DNA from: Rivibacter sp049446155
Lineage (GTDB): Bacteria; Pseudomonadota; Gammaproteobacteria; Burkholderiales; Burkholderiaceae_C
Direction: 5' to 3'
Assembly: GCF_049446155.1 (NCBI RefSeq)
Contig: NZ_JBMSEE010000011.1
Span: forward strand, 135,247-199,246
DNA length: 64,000 bases
The notes beneath the pieces are model-generated. The model did not search any database and was not told the origin of the DNA. It saw nothing but the letters and a program-made list of their open reading frames with translations. The stretch's first letter is position 1; the number at the start of each line of letters is the position of its first letter. The translations under genes were made by a program, and so were the position numbers. Of this stretch, positions 7,679 through 16,419 are shown piece by piece.

Positions 7679-8078
7679 CCGCGGTCACCTCGATCTCGAC
7701 CTTGGCGCGGTCTTCCATCAGCGCCGCCACCTGCACCGCGCTCATCGCGATGCCGTAGTCGCCGATCAGCTCGCGGAACACCGCGCCGATCTCGCGGCCG
7801 CGCGCGAGGTACTCGCGCTTGTCGGTCACGTACCAGGTCATGCGCACGATGTGCTCGGGTCGCGCGTCGGCCTCGGCCAGCACCGCGACCACGTTGGCCA
7901 GCGCCTGGCGCACCTGGTCGACGAAGTCGTCGCTCTCGAAACGGCACTGCGCGTTCCAGCCGATCTGGCCGGCCACGCTGACCAGCGTGCCGCGCGCCGC
8001 GACGCCGTTGGCATAGCCCTTGGGCGGCGCCCAGCCGGCGGGCTGCAGCAGCTGCTTGGAAGGAATCGACGTCGTCAT
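7671..8078 (-). CDS. RidA-family enamine/imine deaminase, last gene of the anthraniloyl-CoA operon
   Basis: A 135-residue YjgF/YER057c/UK114 protein: 'VSVAGQIGWNAQ', 'QVRQALANVVAVLAEADARPEHIVRMTWYVTD' and the end 'AVQVAALMEDRAKVEIEVTAV' are family landmarks. The position of the substrate-binding Arg of archetypal RidA appears altered (ends in 'ALMEDRAKVEIE'), so it belongs to another Rid subgroup. Its ATG overlaps the ligase stop codon (ATGA), so it is translationally coupled to the pathway. A role in hydrolysing the enamine formed from anthraniloyl-CoA is an inference. Confidence 0.88.
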   Translation of the reverse strand: MTTSIPSKQLLQPAGWAPPKGYANGVAARGTLVSVAGQIGWNAQCRFESDDFVDQVRQALANVVAVLAEADARPEHIVRMTWYVTDKREYLARGREIGAVFRELIGDYGIAMSAVQVAALMEDRAKVEIEVTAVR

Positions 8079-9697
8079 GCCTGGTTCTCCTGCCGCAGCC
8101 GGAAACGCTGCAGCTTGCCGGTCTCGGTGCGCGGCAGTTGGGCGCGGAACTCGATCGCGCGCGGGTACTTGTAGGGGGCGATGGTCTGCTTCACGAAGTC
8201 CTGCAGCGTCTTGACCATCGCCGCGTCGCCGGTCTCGCCGGGCTTGAGCACGACATAGGCCTTGACGATCTGGCCGCGCTCCTCGTCGGCCACGCCGACC
8301 ACGCCGCACTCGGCCACCGCCGGGTGCGCGAGCAGCGCGACCTCGACCTCGGGACCGGCGATGTTGTAGCCGCTGCTGATGATCATGTCGTCGGTGCGCG
8401 CCTGGTAGACGAAGTAGCCGTCGGCGTCCATCAGGTAGGCGTCACCGGTGAGATTCCAGCCGCCTTGCACGTACTGCGATTGCCGGTCGTCGGCGAGGTA
8501 GCGACAGCCCGTCGGGCCCTTGACCGCGAGTCGGCCGACCTGGCCGGGCGGCAGCGGCTGCAGCGCCTCGTCGACCACGCAGGCGGTGTAGCCGGGCACC
8601 ACGGTGCCGGTCGCACCGGGCTTCGCGTGCGCCTCGTCGTGCGAGATGAAGATGTGCAGCAACTCGGTGGAGCCGATGCCGTCGATGATCTCGATGCCCG
8701 TGGCCTCCTTCCACAGCGCGCGCGTCGCGGCGGGCAGCGCCTCGCCGGCCGAGACGCACTTGCGCAGCGAGCTCAGGTCATGCGCACCGTTGCCGGCCTT
8801 GATCGCCATCGCGATCGCGCGGTAGGACGTCGGCGCGGTGAAGCACACGCTCGCGCGGTGCTCGGCGATCGCCGCCGGCAGCGCATCGGGCGTCGCCTTC
8901 TCGATCAGCACCGTCGAGGCGCCGATCGACATCGGGAACAGCAGCAGGCCGCCGAGCCCGAAGGTGAAGGCCAGCGGCGGGCTGCCGATGAAGCGGTCGT
9001 CCCCGCGCGCCTTCAGCACATGGCGGGGCCAGCACAGGCAGGCGGCCATGACGTCGCGGTGGAAGTGCATCGTGCCCTTGGGCACGCCGGTCGTGCCCGA
9101 GGTGAAGGCGATCAGCGCCACGTCATCGGCGGCGGTCTTCACCGCCTCGAACTCGGGCGGCTTCGCGGCGGCGCGTCGCTCCAGCTCGCCGTCGCCCAGG
9201 AAATGCAGCACGTGCGCCAGCGTCGGGCACTGCGCCTTCGCGCTCGCGAGCTCGTCGGCCAGGCGCGCGTCGCACAAGGCATGCGTGATCTGCGCCTTGT
9301 CGATGATCGTGGTGAGCTCCTTGGCGCGCAGCAGCGGCATCGTGCCGACCGCGATGCCGCCGGCCTTCACCACCGCGAGCCAGCAGGCCGCGAGCATCGG
9401 CGTGTTCGCGCCGCGCAGCAGCACGCGGTTGCCGGGCACGAGGCCGAGCTCGTCGACCAGCACGCGCGCAATGCGGTTGACCTGCTGCTGCAGCTCGGCA
9501 TAGCGCCAGTGCACACCGGCGCCGATCAGCGCCGGGCGGCCGCCCTCGCCGCGCTCGACCCACGCGTCGAGCAACTCGCCCACGCAGTTGAGCTGGGTCG
9601 GCAAGGCCTGCAGCTCGGGCAGGTCGAAGCGCATCTCGGGCCACTGCTCGCGCGGCGGCAGGCGGTCCCTGGCGAACGTGTCGACGTGAGCGCTCAT
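8075..9697 (-). CDS. 2-aminobenzoate (anthranilate)-CoA ligase
   Basis: A 540-residue ANL-superfamily acid-CoA ligase of the benzoate-CoA ligase type. The P-loop-like motif 'TSGTTGVPKG' is at 199-208; further motifs are 'GIGSTELLHIFIS', 'NLTGDAYLMDADGYF' with 'RTDDMIISSGYNIAGPEVE', and the catalytic lysine region 'LPRTETGKLQR' near the C-terminus. It forms an aroyl-CoA plus AMP and PPi. Anthranilate is the likely substrate because the operon also encodes an anthraniloyl-CoA monooxygenase and lies divergent to the kynurenine pathway. Overlaps both neighbours by 4 bases (ATGA junctions). Confidence 0.88.
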   Translation of the reverse strand: MSAHVDTFARDRLPPREQWPEMRFDLPELQALPTQLNCVGELLDAWVERGEGGRPALIGAGVHWRYAELQQQVNRIARVLVDELGLVPGNRVLLRGANTPMLAACWLAVVKAGGIAVGTMPLLRAKELTTIIDKAQITHALCDARLADELASAKAQCPTLAHVLHFLGDGELERRAAAKPPEFEAVKTAADDVALIAFTSGTTGVPKGTMHFHRDVMAACLCWPRHVLKARGDDRFIGSPPLAFTFGLGGLLLFPMSIGASTVLIEKATPDALPAAIAEHRASVCFTAPTSYRAIAMAIKAGNGAHDLSSLRKCVSAGEALPAATRALWKEATGIEIIDGIGSTELLHIFISHDEAHAKPGATGTVVPGYTACVVDEALQPLPPGQVGRLAVKGPTGCRYLADDRQSQYVQGGWNLTGDAYLMDADGYFVYQARTDDMIISSGYNIAGPEVEVALLAHPAVAECGVVGVADEERGQIVKAYVVLKPGETGDAAMVKTLQDFVKQTIAPYKYPRAIEFRAQLPRTETGKLQRFRLRQENQA

Positions 9698-10869
9698 TGG
9701 ACTTGTGCCTCCTTCAACAACTCGCGGCCGATGATCAGCTGCTGCACCTCGGTCGCGCCTTCGTAGATGCGCAAGGCGCGGATCTCGCGGTAGAGCGACT
9801 CGACGACGCTGCCATGGCGCACGCCCTCGCCGCCGAACAGCTGCACCGCGGCGTCGATCACCTGCTGCGCGCCTTCGGTGGCCGCGAGCTTGGCCATCGC
9901 GGCTTCGCGCGTGACGCGCTGGCCCTGGTCGCGCAGCCAGGCGGCGCGGTAGGTCAGCAGCGCGGCCGACTCGATCGTCATCGCCATGTCGGCCAGCTTG
10001 GCCTGCGCGATCGGCAGGTCGGCCAGGTGGGCGCCGAACATGGGGCGCGTGCGGCTGCGCGCCAGCGCTTCGTCGAGCGCACGCCGCCCGAAGCCTAGCG
10101 CCGCCGCGGCGACCGAGGTGCGGAAGATGTCCAGCGTGCGCATCGCGAGCTTGAAGCCCTGGTTCGCCGCGCCGAGCTGGTTCGCCTTGGGCACGCGGCA
10201 GCCGGCGAAGCGCAGCCGCGCCAGCGGATGCGGCGCGATCACCTCGATGCGCTCGGCGATCTCGAAGCCCGGCGCGCCGGCCTCGACGACGAAGGCGCCG
10301 ATGTCGGCGGTGCCGCGCTGGGCATCGCCGGTGCGCGCGAACACCACGTAGACATCGGCGATGCCGCCGTTGCTGATCCAGGTCTTCTCGCCGTCGAGCA
10401 CCCAGGCGTCGCCCTCGTCGCGCGCGCGGCACTGCATTGCCGCGACGTCGGAGCCGGCGCCGGGCTCGCTCAGCGCAAAGGCCGCGATCGCGTCGCCGCG
10501 CGCCACCTTGGCGAGCCAGCGCGCGCGCTGCTCGGGCGTGCCCTCGAGCGAGATCGCACCGGAGCCGAGGCCTTGCATCGCGAACGCGAAGTCGGCCAGG
10601 CCGTGGTGGCGCGCGAGCGTCTCGCGCGCCAGGCAGATCGTGCGCGTGTCGATGACCTCGGCCGCGCCGCCGTGGGCGCTGCCGGCCACCGCATGGCGCA
10701 GCCAGCCGGCCTCGCCGAGCGCGCGCACCAGTTGCTTGCAGGTGGCGTCGACGTCGCCGTCGTGCGGCACGTGGGCCAGGGCCTGCGTGGCCCACGCGTC
10801 GAGTTCCTTCGCGAAGGCGCGATGGCGGTCTTCGAAGAACGGCCAGGCGAGATGGTCGTGCGGCGTCAT
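9694..10869 (-). CDS. Acyl-CoA dehydrogenase of the anthraniloyl-CoA pathway
   Basis: A 391-residue FAD-dependent acyl-CoA dehydrogenase. Family landmarks are 'IAAFALSEPGAGSDVAAMQ' and 'WVLDGEKTWISNGG' in the flavin/substrate region, 'LFGGEGVRHGSVVESLYREIRALRIYEGATEVQQLIIGR' in the C-terminal helical domain, with the usual YEG-x-x-E end motif. Probably oxidises an alicyclic or ring-cleaved CoA intermediate. Its stop overlaps the ligase start; the upstream gap to the crotonase holds a palindromic repeat. Confidence 0.88.
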   Translation of the reverse strand: MTPHDHLAWPFFEDRHRAFAKELDAWATQALAHVPHDGDVDATCKQLVRALGEAGWLRHAVAGSAHGGAAEVIDTRTICLARETLARHHGLADFAFAMQGLGSGAISLEGTPEQRARWLAKVARGDAIAAFALSEPGAGSDVAAMQCRARDEGDAWVLDGEKTWISNGGIADVYVVFARTGDAQRGTADIGAFVVEAGAPGFEIAERIEVIAPHPLARLRFAGCRVPKANQLGAANQGFKLAMRTLDIFRTSVAAAALGFGRRALDEALARSRTRPMFGAHLADLPIAQAKLADMAMTIESAALLTYRAAWLRDQGQRVTREAAMAKLAATEGAQQVIDAAVQLFGGEGVRHGSVVESLYREIRALRIYEGATEVQQLIIGRELLKEAQVQ

Positions 10870-10890
10870 GCGGTCATGCTCCTGTGCGTT

Positions 10891-10989
10891 GCCCCCTCGC
10901 CCCTGCCCTCTCCCCCTGGCGGGGGCGAAGGAGTGAACGGAAAGGAAGGCTCCCTCTCCCGCGCGCTGGAGAGGGCGGGGGTGAGGGCC
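10891..10989. repeat. Dispersed ~98-bp palindromic repeat, copy P1
   Basis: About 99 bp that pairs with 13113-13209. Both have CCCTCTCCCCCT near the left, a variable centre, then CCCTCTCCCGCGCG and a closing GAGAGGGC..GGGGTGAGGG, so the whole forms an imperfect hairpin. This copy fills the only real gap in the operon, between the crotonase and acyl-CoA dehydrogenase genes. Confidence 0.85.
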
Positions 10990-11007
10990 AGGCGAGGCTT
11001 GCCCATC

Positions 11008-11858
<851 letters not shown>

Positions 11859-11862
<4 letters not shown>

Positions 11863-12362
11863 TCGGTGCTTCCTTGTCGGGCGAGGTGCTGCTTGAGCAC
11901 GGCGAGCTGCTCGTGCATCGCGGCCTTCTGCTGCGGCGTCCAGCCGGCGAAGAGTTCGACGACCCAGGCTTCGTGCGTGGTCGCCATGCGCTTGAAGAAC
12001 TTGCGCCCGGCGGGCGTGAGCCTGACCGAGAAGGCGCGCCGGTCGGTGGGGTGTGGCGCGCGCACGACCAGGCCTTCGGCTTCGAGCTGGTCAGTGATGC
12101 CGGTGACATTGCCGCCGGTGACCATCAGGCGCTTGGACAGCTCGCGCATCGTCAGGCCCTCGGGGTGGCGTTCGAGCTGTGCCATCAGGTCGAAGCGCGG
12201 CAAGGTGGTGCCGAACTCCGAGGCCAGGCGCTTGCGGATCGCGTCCTCGATGCGCGTGGTGCAGGAGAGCCAGCGCAGCCACAGCTTGAGCGCTTGGTGG
12301 TGCTCGTCCTGCACGCGCGATTCGAGGTCGGGCACGCCGGGGTCGTCGGCCAGTGCGCTCAC
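11859..12362 (-). CDS. MarR-family regulator embedded in the anthraniloyl-CoA operon
   Basis: A 167-residue winged-helix protein: 'TLPRFDLMAQLERHPEGLTMRELSKRLMVTGGNVTGITDQLEAEGLVV' is the HTH and 'RAPHPTDRRAFSVRLT' the wing. The GTG at 12362 overlaps the SDR stop codon (GTGA) and its own stop overlaps the crotonase start (ATGA), so regulator and enzymes are cotranslated. Such placement predicts autoregulation with an aromatic acid or CoA thioester as ligand (inference). It may act at the 15613-15770 divergent promoter region. Confidence 0.88.
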
Positions 12363-13222
12363 ATCACCTCCCCGCCGGCCACGGCGATCGCCTGGCCGGT
12401 GATCGCCGCGCTGTCCTCGCGCGCCAGCCACAGCACCGCCTGCGCCACTTCCTCGGGCTTGACCAGACGGCCTTGCGGATTGCTCGCTTCGAGCGCCGCG
12501 CGCGCGGCCGCCTCGTCGCGGCCCGTCTTGCGCACGATCTTGTCGATCGCCTCGCGCACGATCTCGGTGTCGGTGTAGCCGGGACAGACCGCGTTGACGG
12601 TCACGCCGGTCTTCGCGAGCTCCAGCGCGGCGGCGCGGGTGAGGCCGACGAGGCCGTGCTTGGCCGCGACATAGGGCGCGACGTAGGCGTAGCCCTTGAG
12701 CCCGGCGGTGCTGGCGACGTTGATCACGCGGCCGAAGCGGCGCTCGGCCATGCCGGGCAGCACCTGCTGCTGGCACAGGAAGGCGCCGGTCAGGTTGACG
12801 TCGAGCGCGCGGCGCCACTGCGTCGCGCTTGTTCGCGCGAGCGGCGCGGTCTCGACCGCGCCCGCGTTGTTGACGAGGGTATCGACCGGCGCGCGCTCGT
12901 GGGCCGCTTCGAACGCCTGCACGACCGAGGCCTCGTCGGTCACGTCGCAGACGACCGCATGCACCTGGCCGCCGAGCTTCACCACCGCCTGCAGCGCCTC
13001 GGTGCGCCGGCCCATCACGGTGACCATCGCGCCCTGGGACGCGAACGCGCGCGCGATCGCCGCGCCGATGCCGCTGCCGCCGCCGGTGACGACGACGTGG
13101 CGATTCGCGAAGACCCCCTCACCCCGGCCCTCTCCCCCTGCGGGGGCGAGGGAGGAAGAAGCCGGATCGCTCCCTCTCCCGCGCGCGGGAGAGGGCTGGG
13201 GTGAGGGCAAGGTGCTCGCCAT
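12359..13222 (-). CDS. Short-chain dehydrogenase/reductase with a repeat-encoded N-terminus
   Basis: An SDR of the 3-hydroxyacyl-CoA dehydrogenase type. The cofactor motif 'VVVTGGGSGIG', 'NNAGAVETAP', the catalytic Ser ('INVASTAGLKG') and Y-x-x-x-K in 'YVAPYVAAKHGL' are all present, ending 'GEVM'. Length is 287 residues from the ATG at 13222, but residues 2 to about 36 are encoded by palindromic repeat P2. The ATG overlaps the previous stop (TGATG), and no ATG/GTG/TTG lies in frame between the repeat and the fold, so this odd leader is probably translated. Confidence 0.88.
   Translation of the reverse strand: MASTLPSPQPSPARGRGSDPASSSLAPAGGEGRGEGVFANRHVVVTGGGSGIGAAIARAFASQGAMVTVMGRRTEALQAVVKLGGQVHAVVCDVTDEASVVQAFEAAHERAPVDTLVNNAGAVETAPLARTSATQWRRALDVNLTGAFLCQQQVLPGMAERRFGRVINVASTAGLKGYAYVAPYVAAKHGLVGLTRAAALELAKTGVTVNAVCPGYTDTEIVREAIDKIVRKTGRDEAAARAALEASNPQGRLVKPEEVAQAVLWLAREDSAAITGQAIAVAGGEVM
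13113..13209. repeat. Dispersed ~98-bp palindromic repeat, copy P2, inside the SDR reading frame
   Basis: Partner of 10891-10989. Arms are CCCTCACCCC-GGCCCTCTCC and GGAGAGGGC-TGGGGTGAGGG, forming a long imperfect hairpin. Here it is read in frame on the minus strand as a Ser/Pro/Gly/Ala-rich leader of the SDR without a stop codon. Similar GC-rich hairpin repeats are scattered in many proteobacterial genomes. Confidence 0.85.
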
Positions 13223-15612
13223 CACACCCCCAGCGCCAGGTTGGCCTGCTCGAGCGCGCTCAACCCCGCCGTCTGCGCCGCGATCTGCCGCTCGCGCTCG
13301 ACATTGCGGTCCAGCTGCGACTTGCCCGACAGGTACTGCACCGGCCACAGCAGGCCCGGCGCCTCGGTCACGCCCAGGCGCGCGGCCTCGTTGAGCGTCC
13401 AGGCCGGGTTCGCGAGGTGCGGCCGCGCGATCGCGCACAGGTCGGCGCGGCCGGCGGCGATGATGCCGTTGACCTGGTCGGCCTCGGTGATCGCGCCGAC
13501 CGCCATCGTCGCGATGCCGACCTCGTTGCGGATCGCTTCCGCGAACGGCGTCTGGTAGAGGCGGCCGTAGACCGGCTTTTGCGCCTTGCTGACCTGGCCG
13601 CTGGAAACGTCGATCAGGTCGCAACCCGCGGCCTTGAAGGCGCGCGCGATCTCGATCGCGTCGTCCGGCGTGTTGCCGCCGGGCACCCAGTCGTGCGCCG
13701 AGACGCGCACCGACATCGGCCGCTCGGCCGGCCAGACCTTGCGCATCGCCTCGAACACCTCGAGCGGGAAGCGCAGCCGGTTGGCGAGCGAGCCGCCGTA
13801 TTCGTCCGTGCGCTGGTTCGTGAGCGGCGACAGGAAGGCCGAGAACAGGTAGCCGTGCGCGCAGTGCAGCTCCAGCCAGTCGAAGCCGGCCTCGGCGCCG
13901 CGCCAGGCGGCGGTCACGAACTCGGCGACGATGCGGTCCATGTCGGCCCGCGTCATCGCACGCGACCAGTCGCTGACGCCGTCGAGGTACTGCTGCGGCG
14001 AGGCCGACAGCAGCGGCCAGTTGCCCTCCTTCAAGGGCAGGTCCTCGCCCTCCCAGGGCACGCGGGTCGAGCCCTTGGGGCCGCTGTGGCCCAACTGCAG
14101 CGCGATCTTGGCGCGCGTGCCGCCATGCACGAAATCGACGATGCGCGTCCAGGCCGCCTGCTGCGCGTCGCTCCACAAGCCGGTGCAGGCCGGCGTGATG
14201 CGCGCGTCGGGCGAGGGACAGGTCATCTCGGTGAACACCAGGCCGGCGCCGCCGAGCGCGCGTGCCCCGAGATGCACGAGGTGGTGGTCGGTCGGCAGGC
14301 CGTCGACCGCCGAATACTGCGCCATCGGCGAGACGACCACGCGGTTGGCGAGCGTGAGGCCGCGCAGCTTGAAGGGCGTGAGCATCGGCGGCGGCGCCTT
14401 GGCCGCTGCCGCGCTCGCGGCGGGCGCATCGGCCTGCGCGGCCGCCTTCTCGGCGACCCACGACTCCAGCTCGGCCACATAGCTGGCGTCGCGCACGCGC
14501 AGGTTCTCGTGAGAGATGCGCTGCGAGCGCGTGAGCAGCGAGTACGCGAACTGCTCGGGCGCGAGTCGCGCGTGGCGCTCGACGTTCTCGAACCATTCGG
14601 TCGAGTTGCGCGCGGCGTTCTGGATCTTCAGCACCTCGACGCTGCGCACCGCTTCGTAGCGGGCAAGCGCCGCGCGAAGGTCGCCGCGGTGCGCCTCGAT
14701 CTCGGCCGCGAGGTCGATCGCGTCCTCCAGCGCGAGCTTGGTGCCCGAGCCGATCGAGAAGTGCGCGGTGTGCGCGGCGTCGCCCATCAGCACGACCGGC
14801 CGGTTGCCGCCCGGCCCGCCTTCGTGGTGTACCCAGCGCCTGCAGACCACGCGCGGGAAGCGGATCCACTGCGCCGAGCCGCGCAGGTGGGCGGCGTTGG
14901 AGATCAGCTTATGGCCTTCGAGCACGTCGGCGAACAGGCGCTCGCAGAACGCGATGCTCTCGTCCTTCTCCATCTGCTCGAGGCCGGCCGCGCGCCACAC
15001 GGGCTCGGGCGTCTCGACGATGAAGGTGGAATGCGTCTGGTCGAAACGGTAGGCGTGGGCCTGGAACCAGCCGTGCGGCGTGTGCTGGAAGTCGAAGGTG
15101 AAGGCCTCGAACAGCCGCGTCGTGCCCAGCCACACGAAGCGGCAGCGGCGCAGGTCGACGTCGGGCTCGAAGGTCTGCGCGTACTTCTGGCGGATGCGGC
15201 TGTTCAGGCCGTCGCTGGCGATGATGAGGTCGGCGTCGATGGCCGCATCGTCGATCTCGGTCTCGAAGCGCAGCTCGACGCCGAGTTCCAGGCAGCGCTC
15301 CTGCAGGATGTTGAGCAGGCGCTTGCGGCCGATGCCGCAGAAGCCATGGCCGCCGGAGCGGATGCGCCGACCCTGGAAGCGCACCTCGATGTCGTCCCAG
15401 TGGTTGAAGGCGTCGAGGATCTTCTGCGCGGTGGGCGCGTCGGCGCGCTGCAGCGCGCCCAGGGTCTGGTCGGAGAAGACGACGCCCCAGCCGAAGGTGT
15501 CGAACGGCCGGTTGCGCTCGACCACGACGACCTCGCGCGACGGGTCGGCCTTCTTCATCAGCAGCGCGAAATACAGCCCCGCGGGGCCGCCGCCGATGCA
15601 GGCGATGCGCAT
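13222..15612 (-). CDS. Anthraniloyl-CoA monooxygenase/reductase (2-aminobenzoyl-CoA monooxygenase/reductase)
   Basis: A 796-residue two-domain flavoenzyme. Residues 1 to about 390 are a class-A aromatic hydroxylase: 'IACIGGGPAGLYFALLMKK', 'VVVERN', and 'NRPVVLMGDAAHTAHFSIGSGTK' as the FAD ribose motif. From about 405 to the end is an old-yellow-enzyme (OYE) domain: 'FKLRGLTLANRVVVSPMAQYSA', 'LQLGHSGPKGS', 'SAHDWVPGGNTPDDAIEIA', 'GRADLCAIARPHLANPAW'. This fusion is diagnostic for the enzyme that hydroxylates and then reduces anthraniloyl-CoA, removing aromaticity without a dioxygenase. First gene of the seven-gene operon, preceded by a good sigma-70 promoter. Confidence 0.93.
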   Translation of the reverse strand: MRIACIGGGPAGLYFALLMKKADPSREVVVVERNRPFDTFGWGVVFSDQTLGALQRADAPTAQKILDAFNHWDDIEVRFQGRRIRSGGHGFCGIGRKRLLNILQERCLELGVELRFETEIDDAAIDADLIIASDGLNSRIRQKYAQTFEPDVDLRRCRFVWLGTTRLFEAFTFDFQHTPHGWFQAHAYRFDQTHSTFIVETPEPVWRAAGLEQMEKDESIAFCERLFADVLEGHKLISNAAHLRGSAQWIRFPRVVCRRWVHHEGGPGGNRPVVLMGDAAHTAHFSIGSGTKLALEDAIDLAAEIEAHRGDLRAALARYEAVRSVEVLKIQNAARNSTEWFENVERHARLAPEQFAYSLLTRSQRISHENLRVRDASYVAELESWVAEKAAAQADAPAASAAAAKAPPPMLTPFKLRGLTLANRVVVSPMAQYSAVDGLPTDHHLVHLGARALGGAGLVFTEMTCPSPDARITPACTGLWSDAQQAAWTRIVDFVHGGTRAKIALQLGHSGPKGSTRVPWEGEDLPLKEGNWPLLSASPQQYLDGVSDWSRAMTRADMDRIVAEFVTAAWRGAEAGFDWLELHCAHGYLFSAFLSPLTNQRTDEYGGSLANRLRFPLEVFEAMRKVWPAERPMSVRVSAHDWVPGGNTPDDAIEIARAFKAAGCDLIDVSSGQVSKAQKPVYGRLYQTPFAEAIRNEVGIATMAVGAITEADQVNGIIAAGRADLCAIARPHLANPAWTLNEAARLGVTEAPGLLWPVQYLSGKSQLDRNVERERQIAAQTAGLSALEQANLALGV

Positions 15613-15674
15613 GGGAGTGATCCTTTCCCGCGGCCGCCTCCGAAACAGAGCTGGCGCCGCGACTTGTGGGATTG

Positions 15675-15703
15675 AATTTAGAAGTGTATTGTTTAGGTGT
15701 CAA
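15675..15703 (-). promoter_or_regulatory. Sigma-70 promoter of the anthraniloyl-CoA operon
   Basis: On the minus strand a perfect -35 TTGACA (15703-15698) and a -10-like TAAATT (15680-15675) are separated by exactly 17 bp. It lies 63 bp before the monooxygenase ATG, in a locally AT-rich stretch. The same 158-bp region must also serve kynB on the plus strand, for which I see no equally good promoter. Confidence 0.65.
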
Positions 15704-15759
15704 GCATATTTCCACGGCCTTCCGGCCCCCGCAGCGCGGTGCTACCGTGCGCCCTTGTC

Positions 15760-15781
15760 GTGAGCAAGACGTGAGCAAGAC
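15760..15781 (+). repeat. Perfect 11-bp tandem duplication at the kynB start
   Basis: GTGAGCAAGAC occurs twice back to back. The second copy carries the kynB GTG start (15771). The first copy also begins with GTG, in another frame, and reads four codons to a TGA that overlaps the kynB start (GTGA). Confidence 0.8.
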
Positions 15782-16412
15782 CTTCCAGCTCTGGGACATT
15801 TCCCCGCCGGTGCACGCCGGCGCGCCGGTGTTCCCCGGCGACACGCCCTACTCGCAGCGCTGGGCCGCCGAGATCGGCCCCGGCTGCCCGGTCAACGTCA
15901 GCGCGATCACGCTGAGCCCGCACGTCGGCGCGCATGCCGACGCGCCGCTGCACTACGACCCGGCGGGCGCCGCGATCGGCGCGCTCGAGCTCGCGCCCTT
16001 TCTCGGCCGCTGCCGCGTGATCCACGCGATCGGCGCGGCGCCGCTGGTGCGGCCCGAGCACATCGCGCATGCGCTCGGGCCCGACCTGCCGCCGCGCGTG
16101 CTGGTGCGCACCTACGCGAAAGCGCCGCTGGAGCGCTTCGACGACGCGCTGACGGCCTACGCGCCCGAGACCATCGAGCAGCTCGCCGACCGCGGCGTGG
16201 TGCTGGTCGGCATCGACACCGCGAGCATCGACCCGGCGTCGAGCAAGACGCTCGACAGCCACCAGGTGATCCGCCGTCGCGGCCTGCGCGTGCTCGAGAA
16301 CCTGGTGCTCGACGACGTGCCCGAAGGCGACTACGAGCTGATCGCGCTGCCGCTCAAGCTCGTGACCTGCGACGCTTCTCCCGTGCGTGCCGTGCTGCGC
16401 CCATTGCCCTGA
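15771..16412 (+). CDS. kynB: Kynurenine formamidase KynB
   Basis: A 213-residue cyclase-fold metalloenzyme that hydrolyses N-formylkynurenine to kynurenine. The conserved metal-binding motif appears as 'SPHVGAHADAPLHYD', with 'LWDISPPVHAGAPVFPGDTPY' at the N-terminus and 'GIDTASIDP' in the middle, all typical of bacterial KynB. The start is GTG with no obvious Shine-Dalgarno. First of kynB-kynU-kynA, with 7 and 9 bp between genes. Length matches the family (about 210). Confidence 0.93.
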   Translation: MSKTFQLWDISPPVHAGAPVFPGDTPYSQRWAAEIGPGCPVNVSAITLSPHVGAHADAPLHYDPAGAAIGALELAPFLGRCRVIHAIGAAPLVRPEHIAHALGPDLPPRVLVRTYAKAPLERFDDALTAYAPETIEQLADRGVVLVGIDTASIDPASSKTLDSHQVIRRRGLRVLENLVLDDVPEGDYELIALPLKLVTCDASPVRAVLRPLP

Positions 16413-16419
16413 GGTTTTC

